Origin: Apteryx mantelli
Lineage: Eukaryota > Chordata > Aves > Apterygiformes > Apterygidae
NCBI RefSeq assembly: GCF_036417845.1
Contig: NC_089982.1
Location: forward strand, 62,881,684-62,945,683
Direction: 5' to 3'
Length of the DNA: 64,000 nucleotides
Shown: piece after piece, positions 24,399 through 38,252 of the stretch
How the letters are laid out: every line of letters starts with the position of its first letter
How positions within the stretch are numbered: position 1 is the first letter of the stretch
Made by a program: the position numbers and the translations under genes
Notes under the pieces: generated by a model
Told to the model about the DNA's origin: nothing
Database searches by the model: none
The model's input: the letters and a program-made list of their open reading frames with translations, nothing else

Positions 24399-27300
24399 GT
24401 AACTTTTATTTCTTTTTAATGAAGAATCACTACTATTAAATAAATTATGGGTCATGGTTTTTTATGTCTTTTTTCGTAGATTTTTTTTTTTCTTGTGCAG
24501 CAGGCAGACTGTGTCTGGAATGAATGCTGCCAGATTAACCAAAAAGGATTAAGCTTCAATGCAAGTTAAAAGTGCAAATGGGAGTATAAAGAGAAATTTA
24601 TTTTAGAATAGTCTCCTTAGAACCCCCCTCCATCATCTCAGCATCTATTTCTGAACTTATTTTCAAAGAAAGGAATCTTTCTTGCTTTAGAAATAACCTG
24701 TGTTAAACACATAACTGTATCAAGCATTTCTGAAACTGAATCAGTATGGTCTTAGATGGGGATGACTGAAAATATATGAGTATCATAAAAAAAAAAAAAG
24801 ACTCAAAATAACAGAAGAGGCCATTCCATCTTTTCAAAACCAAGTCATTACTAATAATATTAACTAGACCCTAGCCCCAGTGTATCTGATGATATTCTGA
24901 TCCACGAGAGAAAACAAAATCGTGATTTCAAAAGAGCTAAAAATTCACCCTGAAGTGTAAAATCTATTTTTGATTGTTAGACATCAGTTGTAATTGTGAA
25001 ACATAAGTATTCAGGTTATATTATAGTATCTTTTAAGGTTGTATCTTTTAAGAGATGTTGTTCTTGGAAAATGTAAGTTTAATATTATTTTATTTATGCA
25101 ACTTATAACGAAGATTTAGGAAATCATACACAACTACATTTATTAATGTAGTTTTATTTGAAAAGTGAAGCAAAGTTTAGAAAACTCTTCTTGCCTCTTT
25201 TGTGCCTTGTATGATGTAGCAGGCCTGCAAAGGGAGCAGGATTATCTGATGCGATTACAGGCACAGGCATGACATGATGATTACATGAGAATATTAAGTC
25301 TTAGCCGTAAAGCACATGACTCTGCAGTGAAATGTTATTTACATTGTTTTAAATTAGAATAGGGTACTTCATGGAGGAGGGAATTATACTGTGGGTCTAA
25401 AGTGAGGAGTTTTGTCAAGATGACTTAGACTTGTTTTTAAACTGGGTGTTATTTAACTATTCAGCGAAAGAATGCAACAAGTTGGTAATGTGAGGTGGTG
25501 GCTTCTGCTGCTATTCTAATAGCAATGAAAACTTGGCTTTTTACAATGCCTATATTATAAAAATATTTTTGAGGCATTCCAGCAGGGCAAAGGAAGTTTG
25601 TGTGCGGGGGGGGGGGAGAGACCTAAAACTTAATTGGAATTTTATAGGCTGAAGAAAAGACACTTCAGTTAAAGGATGTGCCATTTGCCAAATTGCAAAG
25701 GCCTTATGCATTGGATAGAAGGTTTTCAGAGTTCATGGGAGTCTTTATAAGGATAATTTTATGCAGCATTGTTGAGAAATAGTATTGGATGCAGTCCAAT
25801 CAGGTTTGTTATTTATGATAAATAGCATAGGAGAGTTTGAATTTGTTCCAGAACATTCATGTGGCGTGGGTGTGGATTTTTTCCCCTTCAAGATGGTTGA
25901 GTTTGTAAATTGAGTCCACAAATTAGTGAGTAACGGTTACTCTCTTGAATAAAAATTAGTTGTTGTAGCTTGTCTTTCAAAAGGATGATGAAAAGCAGAA
26001 GAAAAGGTCTGTTATAAAACTCAGCTCCAGGCCAGTCCTAATATACATAATATTGGTTGATGTTAAAAATAAGAGGCAATGAATGTGCTGTTGATCACAA
26101 TATTATGGGCTGTATAAAGAAAGTCTGCTCATAGATTTATTTGTGATATTTTTGATTCTGTTGACTGTAATGTTTTACTTGTCATGCTGGGTAACTCTCT
26201 TAAAAGAGAGAAGAAAAATTCTTGGAAATACATAAGCAAGTTTTTGTCAGTGTAGCACTGTCCAAATCATTAGGCTGCACTTTTTTTGCCTTTTTTTTTT
26301 TTTTTTTAAATCCACTGGCTGTGCCCGGAAGGGACATGTCTGAGAATGTTTTGTATTTATCTTGTGCTTTTTCATCTGCATATCTCAACAGTTAGAAACA
26401 TCATTAACAAGTTTATACTTGCCCTAAATGCAGGGTTTTCCTAAGCATTTTAATGTTCTTGTTCTTGTAAGTATCTGCTAGATTGTGGAAATAAGTTTCA
26501 TATTAAATGTTATAATATAATTGTTTCATTGAACAGATGGAGAGGCAAAGATTCTTCGCAATGATTAAGAGATTTTTGTGTGCTTTAATTTAAAAACGTT
26601 TCATCTGTGTCTTTTTAAAATGCCAAAAAATTGTACTTACTGAAACCTAAAAATAGGGATCTTCCAGTGGGGAGTAGCTTTACGTTAACGTTTTGTGGAG
26701 TGGTTATTCCTCCTTCATACAATAAAACTGTTCTTGCTGAGCTGAAATGGGAATCTAGTGCTAAAAGATAACAATAACTGGCTACTAAAAGAATACTCTT
26801 ATCTCTTTTGAGCAACAGCCACTCAGTAGAGGGCATATGCTGTATTTGTAGCGTTTCTGCCATTGAAGTAAATCCTCCAAACCCCAGTGTTTGATTGATT
26901 GATGTGGGACTAGGTCACTCACTCCATTACCACCATTTTGATTTGCTAACTCTGGCCTCTTTTCTTCATCTTTATGCTACAGTTATAACAGCATAGAAGT
27001 CCTGAAGGACAAGCAGCAGTCGGTCTGAGGGAGATCAAGGCTCAGTCAGAACTTCAAAGCAGAACATAACTTCACAGAAACATTTTTGATTAACTTTGCC
27101 TGGTATTTTTTTTGAGGCAGAGGATTAAAACAAAACTTTAAAATGGCACCTTGCAACATCCCTAACCTTAGGAAAGTTCATGTCTTTCCTATAGAATTGC
27201 ATAGAAAAATATTCTCATCTGACTGTTATTGACGGACTCTGGCTTCATCCTTATTACCTTGTGTGAAGACTTTTCCATAGGGGAAGAGAAATCCAGCTGA

Positions 27301-30300
27301 AATCTACTGGGAAATTCAGCATTTGCTTTTAGTCATGCATGGATATTAGTAATTAAATTTTTATGCAAGGAAATGATTTTCACATGATCTCCTAAGTGCT
27401 TTCTGGCCCAAAAAGTTCATAGTGGGGATCTCCTTGTGCCTCCTAGTAGTGCTGTGACCATGTCACGTTCTATTACTAATAGTGTGCTTGCCTCCCTTGC
27501 AATTATATCTGCTTCACTGCATCTCACTTGTGCTCCTGGCTCTTGTCTGCAACAAAACATGCTGTTGGCCTGAAAGACACCATGGCTTTTTAGAGGTTGG
27601 AAATATTTTGGTTTTCTTGATTCTTCAAAGTATATTTGGCTTCACTGTAGTAGTGAGGGATGCAGAATGATTAAAAAAACACTTCAGAGATGATCAGTAT
27701 GGAGATAGTTTTCAAGGCTTTGGATGCTGTCTTGGAGCATATCATTTGGCAACCACTCTTAGGTGAAATTGCTACAGTTGCACCAGGCAGAGCAGCAATC
27801 CCTTTAAAAAAAACTTTCAGAAGATTTATAAGATGGTAGGCATGATTGTTGTACAGAATACTACATAGAGGATTTCAAATCAACAGACTCCATATACTTT
27901 TAGATTTCTCATATCCCCCAGCTTTAAGTTATTTGTTTCATTTGGTGGTGGAATTGCTTTGGGTGTTCATTAAAAGAAGGAAAGAAGAAATAAACCAAAA
28001 GTAAGTTCTGAAAAATGCTGTGTTAAAAAGAGGTGTGTGGTGGGGGGATGGTGGAAGGGGGAAGAAGCTGTTTGGCTTGAGCAGGAGCTGTCCCTTCTCT
28101 GCAACTGGTAAATCCTAAGGATGAAACTTCTCGCTGATATTCTTTAGACTCTGTTCCTTTACACCTAAGTGGTCAAGAGTACTAGTGGGGTGCCGAGCTA
28201 GTGCAGCCAAGTCTTTCTACTCTATATTTTGTTGAGCAAAGCAGTTTTCAGAGAGAGAGAAGTTGCTCTATCTCTTTTTCCTATGGCCAAGCATTTGCAT
28301 TAGTTTACCTTTGCAAGCAGTCTCTGAACCCCAAAGCTTTAATACAGCATGCTGGAGCAATTCTGAGATGTTTGCATTACAGCATGGTGAGTTGGGGTGA
28401 TCTTGAGCTGGGTAGAAAAGAAAACACCTTTTCAGTGAGTTTGAAAACAAAAGCTTCATTCACCTAAGACAATCTGCAAATGAATGCCAATAAAGGCTTG
28501 GAACAACTTTTGCTCTGAACTCTCTCCCTTACTTTATTTGGGAGATGGTGGGAATATATTGACTAGAGGAACTCAGCCCAGGCAAGTGCTAAGCTCTCAC
28601 CCTTCCAGCCTCTCAGCCTTTAGCAAGACCAGTTGTGGCTCATCACACCCTTTCATCCTGTTTGCGCACCAGGGCAGGGTGGTGGGGAAGAGTATGCAGC
28701 CTGAGCTACTTCCTGTACCTCTTAATGTATGAAAATAGTGACTCTTATTCTCCACAATGGCAACAGAGTGATAATTTAATTGAAATCATTATTATACCTC
28801 TGTAAAATTGACACTTGTCAGACTTCTTGTTCTTACCTTCCTGTAAAAAGCAAAATAGAAAAGATCATTAATCTGAAGAGGCATTAAGTTTTGGAAATGG
28901 TTAAAGAAAGTCATGGATTTGTGTAGATTTTTCAATAAGATTTTTTTTTTAAATCCTATTTGCCCTTAAATAAGTATTTTTCCATCTTTTAACCCAGGAA
29001 TGCAATTTATGCAGTAGTTGAGCATTGACAAAAGATTATTATTTTATCTTGCACTGTATGCTGTTTGTTATGCATACTCTATGTCAAACAGATATTCAAA
29101 ATAAGCTTGTTCTGTTGATTTTATTTATAGAGATAATTTTTACTTGGCATGAATTAGAACTTTGTTTTCCAAAACTCCCTAACAGGTTTTAGTTTTGATT
29201 GCTGAAAAAAAGACTATGGTTGGCTTATTAACAGGATTCCTTATCATGTGTTATGGAATACATACATATATGTACCTAATAAAAAAAACAAAATACACAA
29301 TTCCTGAAAAATATGTGAATAAAAAAGAATGCTGATCTTTGTAAGCTTATTTGTTATTTTTCCTTTCCTGGTGAATTTATCAATATTATTGACTCATTAC
29401 TAAAACCATTGCTCACTTTTAAATCCGTCCACCCTGAAACTAAGACAGTGACTCACTGTTTTATATAAGAAAGAAAGTCATCAGTTAAAAAGCTCTAAGT
29501 CAGAGCTGCTTATCTGTATCTCTCTAACTTATATTAATGTTATTAATAACCTTAAAAAACATAACAAACCTATCCTGTCTGTGTAGGAACTATGTTAAAG
29601 TATTTTTTCATCTAGACATACCAGGTTATTTAAAATTGGATTAGTGCAAATGCGTGAAGTTCACGAATGTAGTTTGAAAAGATGTAGCTACATCAGTTTC
29701 AGTAAAAATGTAGGAAGAAATACAGACTTCTAAAATATTTGTTTTGGGTTTTTTTTGTAATTATAACTTGGGAGAGTAAACAAGTATGTATTGTACTGGA
29801 GCCAGGCTGTGATCCACCTCAGCTGGGCAAACTGATTTTTTGTTTCTGAAAATCAGGACTTCACAAAGTACCATTGGGAAACTTAATTCTTATAATCTGG
29901 ATAACATTTGGCATGTCAAGTAACTTTATAAGGTGCAGCGTCTGTCTTGAATATAAGCTAATAATTCATTTGGGGCAGGTTTAGGCATGCATTTGTATGA
30001 TTAGAAAATGCCAATGATGAAAAATGGGTGTTCATAAATATATGCCTTCCATCGCAGAGAAACATCAGTGGATAACAGGAAATAATTCAACTTGCAGGAA
30101 ATAATTCAACTTGAACTTCTTCACAGGACAGTATTTTTGAAGTCTTGAGTATAGATAATAGGACAAAATTTGTCAATATATCTACTGGGGAAACAGAAAT
30201 TAGTAATATTGGTATTTTTGGTAAAAATACTGATGTCTGTGGCTTTGAAGGATGGAGGACCTGTGAATTTTCAGGAAAAAAAACCTTGCAGATTTTTGTA

Positions 30301-31338
30301 TAGCATTTGCCAATCAGTGAATACTTTTTTAAGGATAGACAAGGATCTGTATTGCTGTTATTTCAAGCAGCAGAAATGAAGCACAGAGGAGTTCTTTAAT
30401 GTTAACAAGGCAAATCAGAGCTTGGATGAAAACAGCTCTGACACAGATTATTGCCGTAGTAAAGATGGGTTAGAACCGTTCTACCTTAGGCATATTTATT
30501 TCTTCCTGTTTGCTAAAGCTTCTGCTTCAGCCTGAGAACTCAATAATAATAATAAAAATGTGATTTTTAGCAGTATGAAGAGTGCAATTGCTGAAATACT
30601 TAAAGGACAGCACAACAGCAATTATACAATCATTTTTCTAATGTGTATGGGGATACACTCTCATCCATCTGCAAAATGTGAAATGGTAGTCCTAGGCAAT
30701 TGCAAAGCAATTTCATATACATCTCAAATTGAAAACTTTCTGGAAGAGAAAATCATCTCTGGGATTCAATACTTTCCAGGATTTTTTTCCAGTGGCTCAG
30801 AGCATCTGTTTTGTATCACTTGTTGCCTCCAAATGCTAGTATCCTCTCAGAGTTTGTAATAACTATAATGTTATTAGTTGCTGCTTTCCCTTCTAAAGTG
30901 TAATTCTGTGCTTGCTGGATTTCCATGCCCAGGTTCCTTTTGAATTTAATGTTAGAAGTTGACTTGCCTTGTAAACTGTTCTTTAAATATAGTCATTATG
31001 AATCAGCATGTGGGAGAAGTGAGAGTAAAGGTGGGAGAAGAATGGGGAGGCGGGAGGGAAGAAAATCCAGAAATCTAAATGTATCATAAGGCCAATTCAA
31101 AACCAAAGGAAAAAATCCCAAGATTTGTGTTCAAATCAGTGAATTATTTGTTGTACTAAAGGGAGGAAAACAAGTTGTTGGGTAACTTTTAAATTTAATC
31201 AGATGACTTTCCAAGACTTAAAATTGACTATTTGTATATCTGCATACAGTTTTAATAGTTAACCCACCTAAGATGTTTTTGTTCAGTTTCTGGGAAATTT
31301 CACTTAATGTCTTCATTTTGTGTTTTGTTTTATTCGAG
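24399..31338 (+). other. ARAP2: ARAP2 intron 2
   Basis: This is a 6.9-kb AT-rich intron. It contains a perfect 19-bp tandem duplication at 30076-30113 and a G10 run near 25606-25615. Open frames are short and without homology. I recognise no transposable element. Confidence 0.75.
30076..30113. repeat. Perfect 19-bp tandem duplication
   Basis: The unit caggaaataattcaacttg occurs twice, head to tail, at 30076-30094 and 30095-30113. It looks like a recent replication-slippage duplication. Confidence 0.95.
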
Positions 31339-31409
31339 TTCCCTTCAGAAAAGAAGAAATGTGGATCTCTTAAATATAGCTTGTACTGGAAGACAGATTT
31401 CACAGACAA
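31339..31409 (+). CDS. ARAP2: ARAP2 micro-exon in SAM-PH linker
   Basis: This 71-nt exon was found by phase and similarity. It reads SSLQKRRNVDLL and ends ...GRQISQT. This parallels the human segment containing SYFRERRNV, which follows the conserved RHRPVPEIP motif (recalled from memory). It must accept phase 2 from the previous exon, which places the acceptor at TTCGAG|T (AG at 31337-31338). That GAG acceptor is unusual but lies behind a long T-rich tract. The better-looking TTCCCTTCAG, 9 nt on, would put the frame wrong. The donor is CAA|GTGAGT after 31409, leaving phase 1. The linker evolves quickly, so the exact left boundary is uncertain. Confidence 0.7.
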
Positions 31410-32779
31410 GTGAGTCAAGCATGCTGACGTTTACATATTGAATACTGAGCAAAAAGAAACCTCAGACCAAAAGTTGTCTAAAATAAGTATTGACCTGCTT
31501 ATTTTTTTTAGCAAAACCGGGGATCTGGAAAGGCTGAAAACAGTAATGTATGTAATGGCAGAGCATTTAACCGCTTCTGCATTTTTACTGAGACAGGCTT
31601 TTTTGAACTAATAGAATGAAAATTAGACAATCCAGTGTTTACACACCATGTACTTTAACATACCTTTTTAGAGTAGAATATGCTAAGTTTATAAGATTAG
31701 ATGCAGATGTTTTTAAGCAGAATTACCGTTGTATTAAAATATGTAAAGAGAGTATTCCATATTAAATGCTATTTAATTTGTTAGTAAGGCTCAAAGTTCA
31801 ATGAACTAATAGGAATTTAATAGTTTACCAGAAGAGGTTAGAAGTCTTGTTCAATCAGTTGTAAACAACAGTTCTTTTATACTCTAGAAGTAGGTCTTGT
31901 TTAAACTTATGCATGTTAACTTCCAGCAAATACTTTGTGCCAAAATTAAAATTGTGCAGAAATGTGGTTTAAAAAAAAAAGTCAGAATAAAGGACTCTAT
32001 TGCTCTAACAAGTATTCAATAAAAGTTTTTTTAACTTGTTGCAAGGTAGAAAAGAAGAAAATTTATATATGCAAGTTATATCCAAATTACTTTTAAGAAG
32101 ACAGAGTAAATTGGGAGAAAACAGTAAGGGAAAATACAAGAGAAAAAAGTGTCTGGATTTCAGTTAGAAGTGAGAAATTGTTTCTAGTTCTTCCTAATTG
32201 CTGTCTGTATCTAGACATATTCTGTGTCTTCCTGTGGAAAGACCTTGAACGAGACCTGAGATTGTTTTAGGCATAGTCTGCTGCTTGCATCACATTGTTT
32301 CTAGGAAAGTTCAGTTTTATTTGTTTGTAGAATGAAAATTCTTATAAAAGTTTTTGACAAAACCTCCTTCCATTATTGGAGTTTATTGGAGTTTGAGGGG
32401 GATAAGTGATTTTTGCCGTTTTCATGAAAAAGGAATTTTCCGCATGCTAACTTGCATTAAAAGATTCAATTAGCTGACCAAATTGATCAGACCAACTTTG
32501 TAGGTTGGGCAGTGGTCAATTTCGGACAAGAAGAATTTATTTTTTCTGAGAAGAATAAAGAAATCACAACCAGAAAAGTCTCCGTTCCATGTGGATGTTA
32601 TAATGCAATACCTTGTTAAAGTGTTTATGTGACTCTGTATGTATTTATTTATTTTATTATTGTATATATTATGTATGAAAATATCATGTATATTATTATA
32701 TATGCATATATTATATATATATAAATGCATATTATATATATATATAATTATTTTTGTTTGTTTTAAGAAACTTTCACAG
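31410..32779 (+). other. ARAP2: ARAP2 intron 3
   Basis: This is a 1.37-kb AT-rich intron. Its 3' end (about 32630-32755) is an extreme AT tract with TATA/ATAT palindromes directly before the acceptor. Confidence 0.65.
32640..32755. repeat. AT-rich palindromic low-complexity tract
   Basis: Dense alternation of TATA, ATAT and ATGCAT words can form several hairpins. Open frames on both strands through this tract (for example 32470-32916 minus) are composition artefacts. It ends only about 25 nt before the acceptor of the next ARAP2 exon. Confidence 0.85.
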
Positions 32780-32847
32780 AAGAAAAGCCACCCATCATCT
32801 CTCCGTATGGAGAAACCTTTTTTTGCAACAACCCTAAAGATGCTAAA
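32780..32847 (+). CDS. ARAP2: ARAP2 micro-exon encoding SPYGETF segment
   Basis: This is a 68-nt exon. It completes a split Lys codon and encodes EKPPIISPYGETFF...NPKDAK, matching the human FPYGETF segment (recalled). The acceptor is TTTCACAG (AG at 32778-32779); the donor GTAAGT directly follows 32847, leaving phase 0. A second acceptor, TTTTAAG, ends at 32767, exactly 12 nt upstream. Its use would insert four residues in frame, so alternative tandem splicing is possible. Confidence 0.85.
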
Positions 32848-35800
32848 GTAAGTTGAGAAGCCTGGATGTAGATGATCTATCTTCACTTTAATCTTCATGT
32901 TATATATTGCCCTCAACTCTTTTCTCCTCTCCGTTTTTCAGTTCTCAGTACCTTTTCTATCTTGTCAAGTACATGCACAAGAGTTGTAGCATACATATTT
33001 GTGGGCTAGTGACTTTTCTTAATTTTAAGATGCACTTTGTACAGTTCAGTAGTAATAGGAAGCTGTGGGATTTTATGCTTTTCTTTTTTTAAAAAGAACG
33101 TAGACAGGTGACTGACTTTATCCCACCTGCAGCTAGATGCTGCACTATGAAATGTGAAGCAATCAGTTAGAGGCAAGTTTGTAAGTGAGGTTAAATGGTG
33201 GTTAACCATTACCACTGACTGATAAAGACCGAAGTGGCTTTTTTCTCTTGTGATAACTGCGGATCAAGAGTGGGCATCTCTGCAAAGGTTTGTGGGCATC
33301 CTATGACAGCAGCTTATGTGTTACCTTAGATGATCTCGCAGTCGCTTTTGGATATAGACTCTTTAAACTGCTCTTCATGAAAGTTCTCAGGACTTTGGAT
33401 ATTTGCCATGCATCTCCAAATTTCTTGTATGCCCATTAAGTCACTTTTGATGCAGGATTCTTGGAGGGGAGCGTAAGATTTTTGCTGGGGTCAGTAGTAG
33501 AAGGTATGAATGCCATAGATGTCATGTGGACAGGCTTTTGAATCATGCTGAGTGCTGGGAGGTGCAGTAGCTAGTGAGGCATCTGTAAAATGTGGTGAAT
33601 CCTTGCTCCTGCTTCTGACTCAGCAGGATGCAGACCAGGAATTGTTGCTTCTGTGGTTTAGAAGCATGAAGACCATCTGAATTTTTGGTTTGTTCTTTCT
33701 TTTCTTTAAATATGATTTTTTTTTTAATGAGCTATGCATAAACTCATATCTTGTTTCTCCTTGTAGCTCTTGTTAAGTAGAGTAATATTTTCACAGAAGT
33801 GACTTTTGAGTTTTCTTTTTCTTTCCTTGTGTATAATGTCTTGCTGGTGCCAGTTATTAAGGTGTCTTAAAAATAAAAAATTGAACTTTGTAATTAATTT
33901 GATAGCATAAGCAGGTGAAAAAGTTTTCTAGCCTTCTTGTTACTTCTTAGCATTATTCTGTATTTTATTGAAACGTTTGGTAATAACAAGGCACACCCAG
34001 AAAGGTTGTCAGCAGTTTTTCTTATCTTATAAAGGCACTAAATACAAAAATACCATACCATTAAACTAGATTAACTGCTTGCAATAAATTGTTATTTCTG
34101 CTGGTAGTGGGATCTCAATTACTGTAATATTTTACAACATGTCTTCTCTGATCTGAAGATTTAGATTTTAATTATCACTTTCATGTAAGTAAACAAATTT
34201 TTCAAGTTGCATTTATAACATGCCTTTTGGAAACTTCACAGTTAACTTCAGTTTCATTAGATCATTGTTGTAGATGAAGATCATAAAGAAAAGCAATAAA
34301 ACAAGGGTCCTAAGATGTATTTTACTTTCAGATTTTTTTTCAGTAGGTATCAAGTATCCTAGGAACAAATAAGCAAGTTTAGATAACATTGTAATATTGT
34401 ATCTGAGATTTTAGTACTTGTGACTGCTTCTTCATTTTTTTAAAATAATCTGACTTGAGAATATAGTTTATATATACATATATATAATAAAATGTAGCAA
34501 ATTGTTTAGCTGACTGGATGAAGTTTGTTCTACGTGATTAGAAGCTGGCCACTCACATTCTTCCTGTTTTGTTGGTGTAAAGAAGAAAAGGCTGTATTTT
34601 ATAAGGGAGTGTCTGTTGAAACAAGTAATGAGTCACTAAAAGCTGGAGGTAAGTCAGCATGAGGGAACAGGGAATTAAGGCTATGAAGAAAACATGTCTT
34701 TGTCTTTGGTCAGGAGGGAAGACAGCTGGAAGCAGAAACCTCTAAAGAGCAAACTGAAGAAGAAACAGATTTTTATATTGATTAAACAGTAGCACAAATG
34801 ATAAATAATAAAAAAACATATTATTTCAGAGCTGATTTCTTGTCATGGCCAGCTGAAGAACCAAATATATTAGAATTCAGTTTTTCTGTGAAGGAATTCT
34901 GATGAGTTCAGGCCTGTAGAGTGAAACATTGGCTTTATTTCTTGCCCTAGACTGTTGGACTAAATTAGATGTGCATATTGAGGTCAGTAATCTATGTGAG
35001 CTCCTAAGCATTGTGATACTGTGGAATTCTGGCCAGACTGCAAATCTTGAAACTTTAAAATAAGAACTCATAATACTTTAAAAGAAGGAATTTTTACCTT
35101 TATGGCCCTGTTATAAAATCATATTGCCAAATCATATTTCAAGAATCAAGCTGAGGAGGAGTTGTGACATTAGCTTTAATAAAAGGCTAAGGCAGTATCT
35201 CTTTAAGTAGAGATGCCCGTCCTGAACAGCATCAAGTCCGTGTGTACTGTGCCCTGAGTCCCCATACTCTGCAGCGCAAGAAGAGTGTTGTGCCTCTTTG
35301 CAGTCAGGTTGCTTAACTTGCCGTTGTGATTGGAAAGACTAGCTGATAGGAAAAGCTAAAAACAAAAACGTATCAGAATTACTTCCCCATTCAACGCAGA
35401 GGTGTTTTATTCAGGCCTGCTAACAGGTAGTTCCATCTACCTAGGTTTTAGATACCTGATTTCTTTCTTGAGGGTATGTGCTTCCTATATATAAGGACAA
35501 CATATATCTAGAGAGAGTGTGTGTGTGATATATATATCTTTTAAGAAATTCTTCTCTTTTTAAAGGTGTTTGCAGGAGAAAATGCTGCTGCTACCTATCT
35601 TTTATATAATACTTTAGAGACTTCCAGGAGGTGGGAGATGGGAGTTCTGTCTTGTCTTCAGTCTGAGCATATCACAGAGTAATCCTATGGAATGAGTTTG
35701 GGATTTAATTTGAGTGGAATCTGTGTCTTTGTGGGGAAACCCCCCCCCCAAAAAAAAAAAAAAAAACACAGAATTTTCCCTCCCCACAACCTGTCTTTGT

Positions 35801-37387
35801 GGACTTCTGAATTTTGAAAGGTACTAGCAATGAAAACACTTTTCTTGATTACTGCTTGGAAGTTTGCAGGCTTCCTGAATCCACTTGGCCAGGTGTTGAA
35901 GATTGCTGAAGGAGCACAGGCAGGACACAGCACGGTATCGGAGTGCTTTACCTGTTCTGTGGAGGCGAGAGGCAGGAGGAGAGGAGCACAGCTTCAGCGG
36001 TGTGGTAGGAAGGTTCATCCATCTGACCAGCCTGCAGTTGTATCCTGATCAGCAGATGAAGATGAAAGATCCTAAACATTTTTATCTAATTTAAAGATAT
36101 ACTTTATGGATTAGCTTTTTGGCAATTGCATAGAAGTGGGGCGCTGCCACTTTACCTCCTTTTGTGAGATTCCAGTCAATGCAAGCATTTGATAAGCAGT
36201 AGATGTGTCACTTTTGAGTTTGCTGTTTAGTTTGTTTGAAAGTTTTGGTTTTTGTGTTTTTTGTCTAATCCTTGGAGCTACAATATAAGATTTTTTTATT
36301 TATTATTATCATTTTTTAAGGGATCTGACTGGCAGAGGAAGCCAAAATGTTCCCCTAGGGTTACCCTCTCAGCAGCCTGTGATTTCTGCAATTTTTGCTG
36401 TAGTTACACATATTCAGCTTTTGGCTATGTTCTTTTTTAAGTCTGTCTTTTCATGTTGCCAAGATACATCCCTCAAGTGTAAGATGTGGTACCGCTTCTC
36501 AGAAAACAAATGGCAACAGTTGTGAAAGTTTTTTTGTCACCCTTCAGCTTCATGACATGTACTTCAAAGCTTAAATGAGTAAATTAAAATGCTTCCATCA
36601 TAAAATATGAAGCTGTTCATTTTAGTTTGGTTTTCTAATGAAAGAAAAATGAGTATTGAGTGAGAAGCTTAGTAATGCAATATGATTGACAGATCAAGTT
36701 TAGGAAATGTAAAATGTAATGTTCTTGAACAGTGTTAACCTTGACATTTTGTACACTGAGCGGTTTGTGATAAAGATTTCTAAACAAACATTGATAACAA
36801 AAAGAGACCCTGTGCCTTTTAGGAAGAAGAGGTTGGCAAGAAAATGCTAGATATATTTGATATGGCTAAGTTCAGTATTACTGTAGAATTTGAATTTATC
36901 ATTACTTTATCCTTAGTGTACTCTGAAGGCTGTACATTTAATCCAGAAAACAAGTATTGACATTAAAGACAGACTAACAGTGGTACATCAGTAGTGGTAT
37001 ACTTCACATATACTCAGCACGTCTGTTGACCTTAGAAAATTTCAGTTTAAAAATAATATTCATTATTCATTGTTCTTTCAAAAAACCCTAATACTTCCAT
37101 GCACTAGATTTCTTTCTCTAATTTGTCTGCAGCAGGTATTTTGGACTTCACTCAAATAATTTTGTTGTTGTTTATCTGAATATTATTATTTAAAATGGAA
37201 ATATTAAAAATAGCATTTCTTAAGATATTGATTTAAAATATCTTTCAAAAATGCATATCAATTTAAAATGCAGCAAAGAATAGCTTTGCTAGTTGGGGCA
37301 TTTGTGTGTGATTTATGTCTGCAGTAATTTTAACGTCATTTAGTCTTTCAGTACAAATGTTTGTTGGAATATATTTCTACTTTCTAG
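32848..37387 (+). other. ARAP2: ARAP2 intron 4
   Basis: This is a 4.5-kb intron. It contains a C10A17 run at 35740-35766 and a locally GC-richer patch at about 35890-36050 with overlapping short frames and no recognised homology. The flanking exons are phase-compatible, but a symmetric extra exon cannot be excluded. Confidence 0.65.
35740..35766. repeat. C10A17 homopolymer junction
   Basis: Ten C are followed directly by seventeen A in ARAP2 intron 4. Compare 9384-9407 and the reverse-strand equivalent at 50807-50829. Confidence 0.9.
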
Positions 37388-37473
37388 GAACTTCATGGAA
37401 GTGAATTTTTGGATTATGAAAGCAAATTGGATCTAGAAATGAATGAAGAACACTCTTTTCACAAGGATCTATG
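37388..37473 (+). CDS. ARAP2: ARAP2 acidic linker exon
   Basis: This 86-nt exon is open in the required frame: ELHGSEFLDYESKLDLEMNE and on to HKDL, then a split codon TG|T (Cys). It has a good acceptor (TACTTTCTAG, AG at 37386-37387) entered in phase 0. The donor after 37473 reads ATG|GTATTA, which is weak because it lacks G at +5. It leaves phase 2, as the next exon needs. The stretch is acidic and poorly conserved. It sits where human ARAP2 has a short charged segment before ESEYSTVEE. Confidence 0.75.
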
Positions 37474-38252
37474 GTATTAAATAAGAGTTAAAAAGAAATT
37501 TTAAATTTTAGGGGGGAAAATGATCTTTATTGATATCACATGGTAGATCTCTACCTCTGAAAGGCACAGCTATTACTGTATTTTCTTCTATTTGAACCCT
37601 CACCCCATGCAGTAGGAGGTGAGGTTTGGTTCTGTGGCTGCCCTAAGACCATCTAACCCAGGTTTCAAAATTTTGGGAGGAACTGGGAGGTGTTCTTACA
37701 GCTCTTTTTGCCAGTCAGAACAAAGAAAACACAGGTTTTATTTTTGGATGTCTCCTAGATAACTGTGTCTGAATACTTTCTTATTCTGCCTCCTCCTAAC
37801 CATACTATGAACAAAATCATTCTCTGCTCCTGTCATGTGGCCATGGCCAGTGGTTTGAGCAGATGGGAGCTATAAGCTCATGGGGTCCTTAAATTTTCAG
37901 TCTGTACCTGGCTCCTGTTGAAGGGGAGAGAGGGAAACTGCAAGCCCCCCAAACCTGTAAAACAAATAAAACTAATTTTCCAAGGAAGGAAAATTAATTT
38001 TGAATTTCTGCAATATTCAGGCCTCTAAAGGAACCAGCAAGTGTTGACTTACTACCAGTCCTACTGATTGGAGAAGGTGGGATTCAGTTATGGTCATAAT
38101 TAAAATATATATCATGTTTAGCATTGGTCTGTGGTTACTGCAAAAGTAAAACATAATAAATGTGTCCTAAGAATAAGTCTCCTAATTATCAGTTTTATTT
38201 ATTTGTGCATTGTAGCAATACGTTAAGAGTAAAATGCGTTTTTTCTTTGTAG
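37474..38252 (+). other. ARAP2: ARAP2 intron 5
   Basis: This is a short 0.78-kb intron. Nothing beyond ordinary AT-rich sequence is seen. Confidence 0.75.

Noticed and set aside
31349..31409. Alternative left boundary of the ARAP2 micro-exon at TTCCCTTCAG.
   Set aside because: It is a better acceptor by eye, but it gives the wrong phase: joined to the preceding exon it meets a stop (TAA) after eight codons.
32470..32916. 148-codon minus-strand frame.
   Set aside because: It reads through the AT palindromic tract (Ile/Tyr/Asn repeats) and overlaps a supported ARAP2 exon on the other strand.
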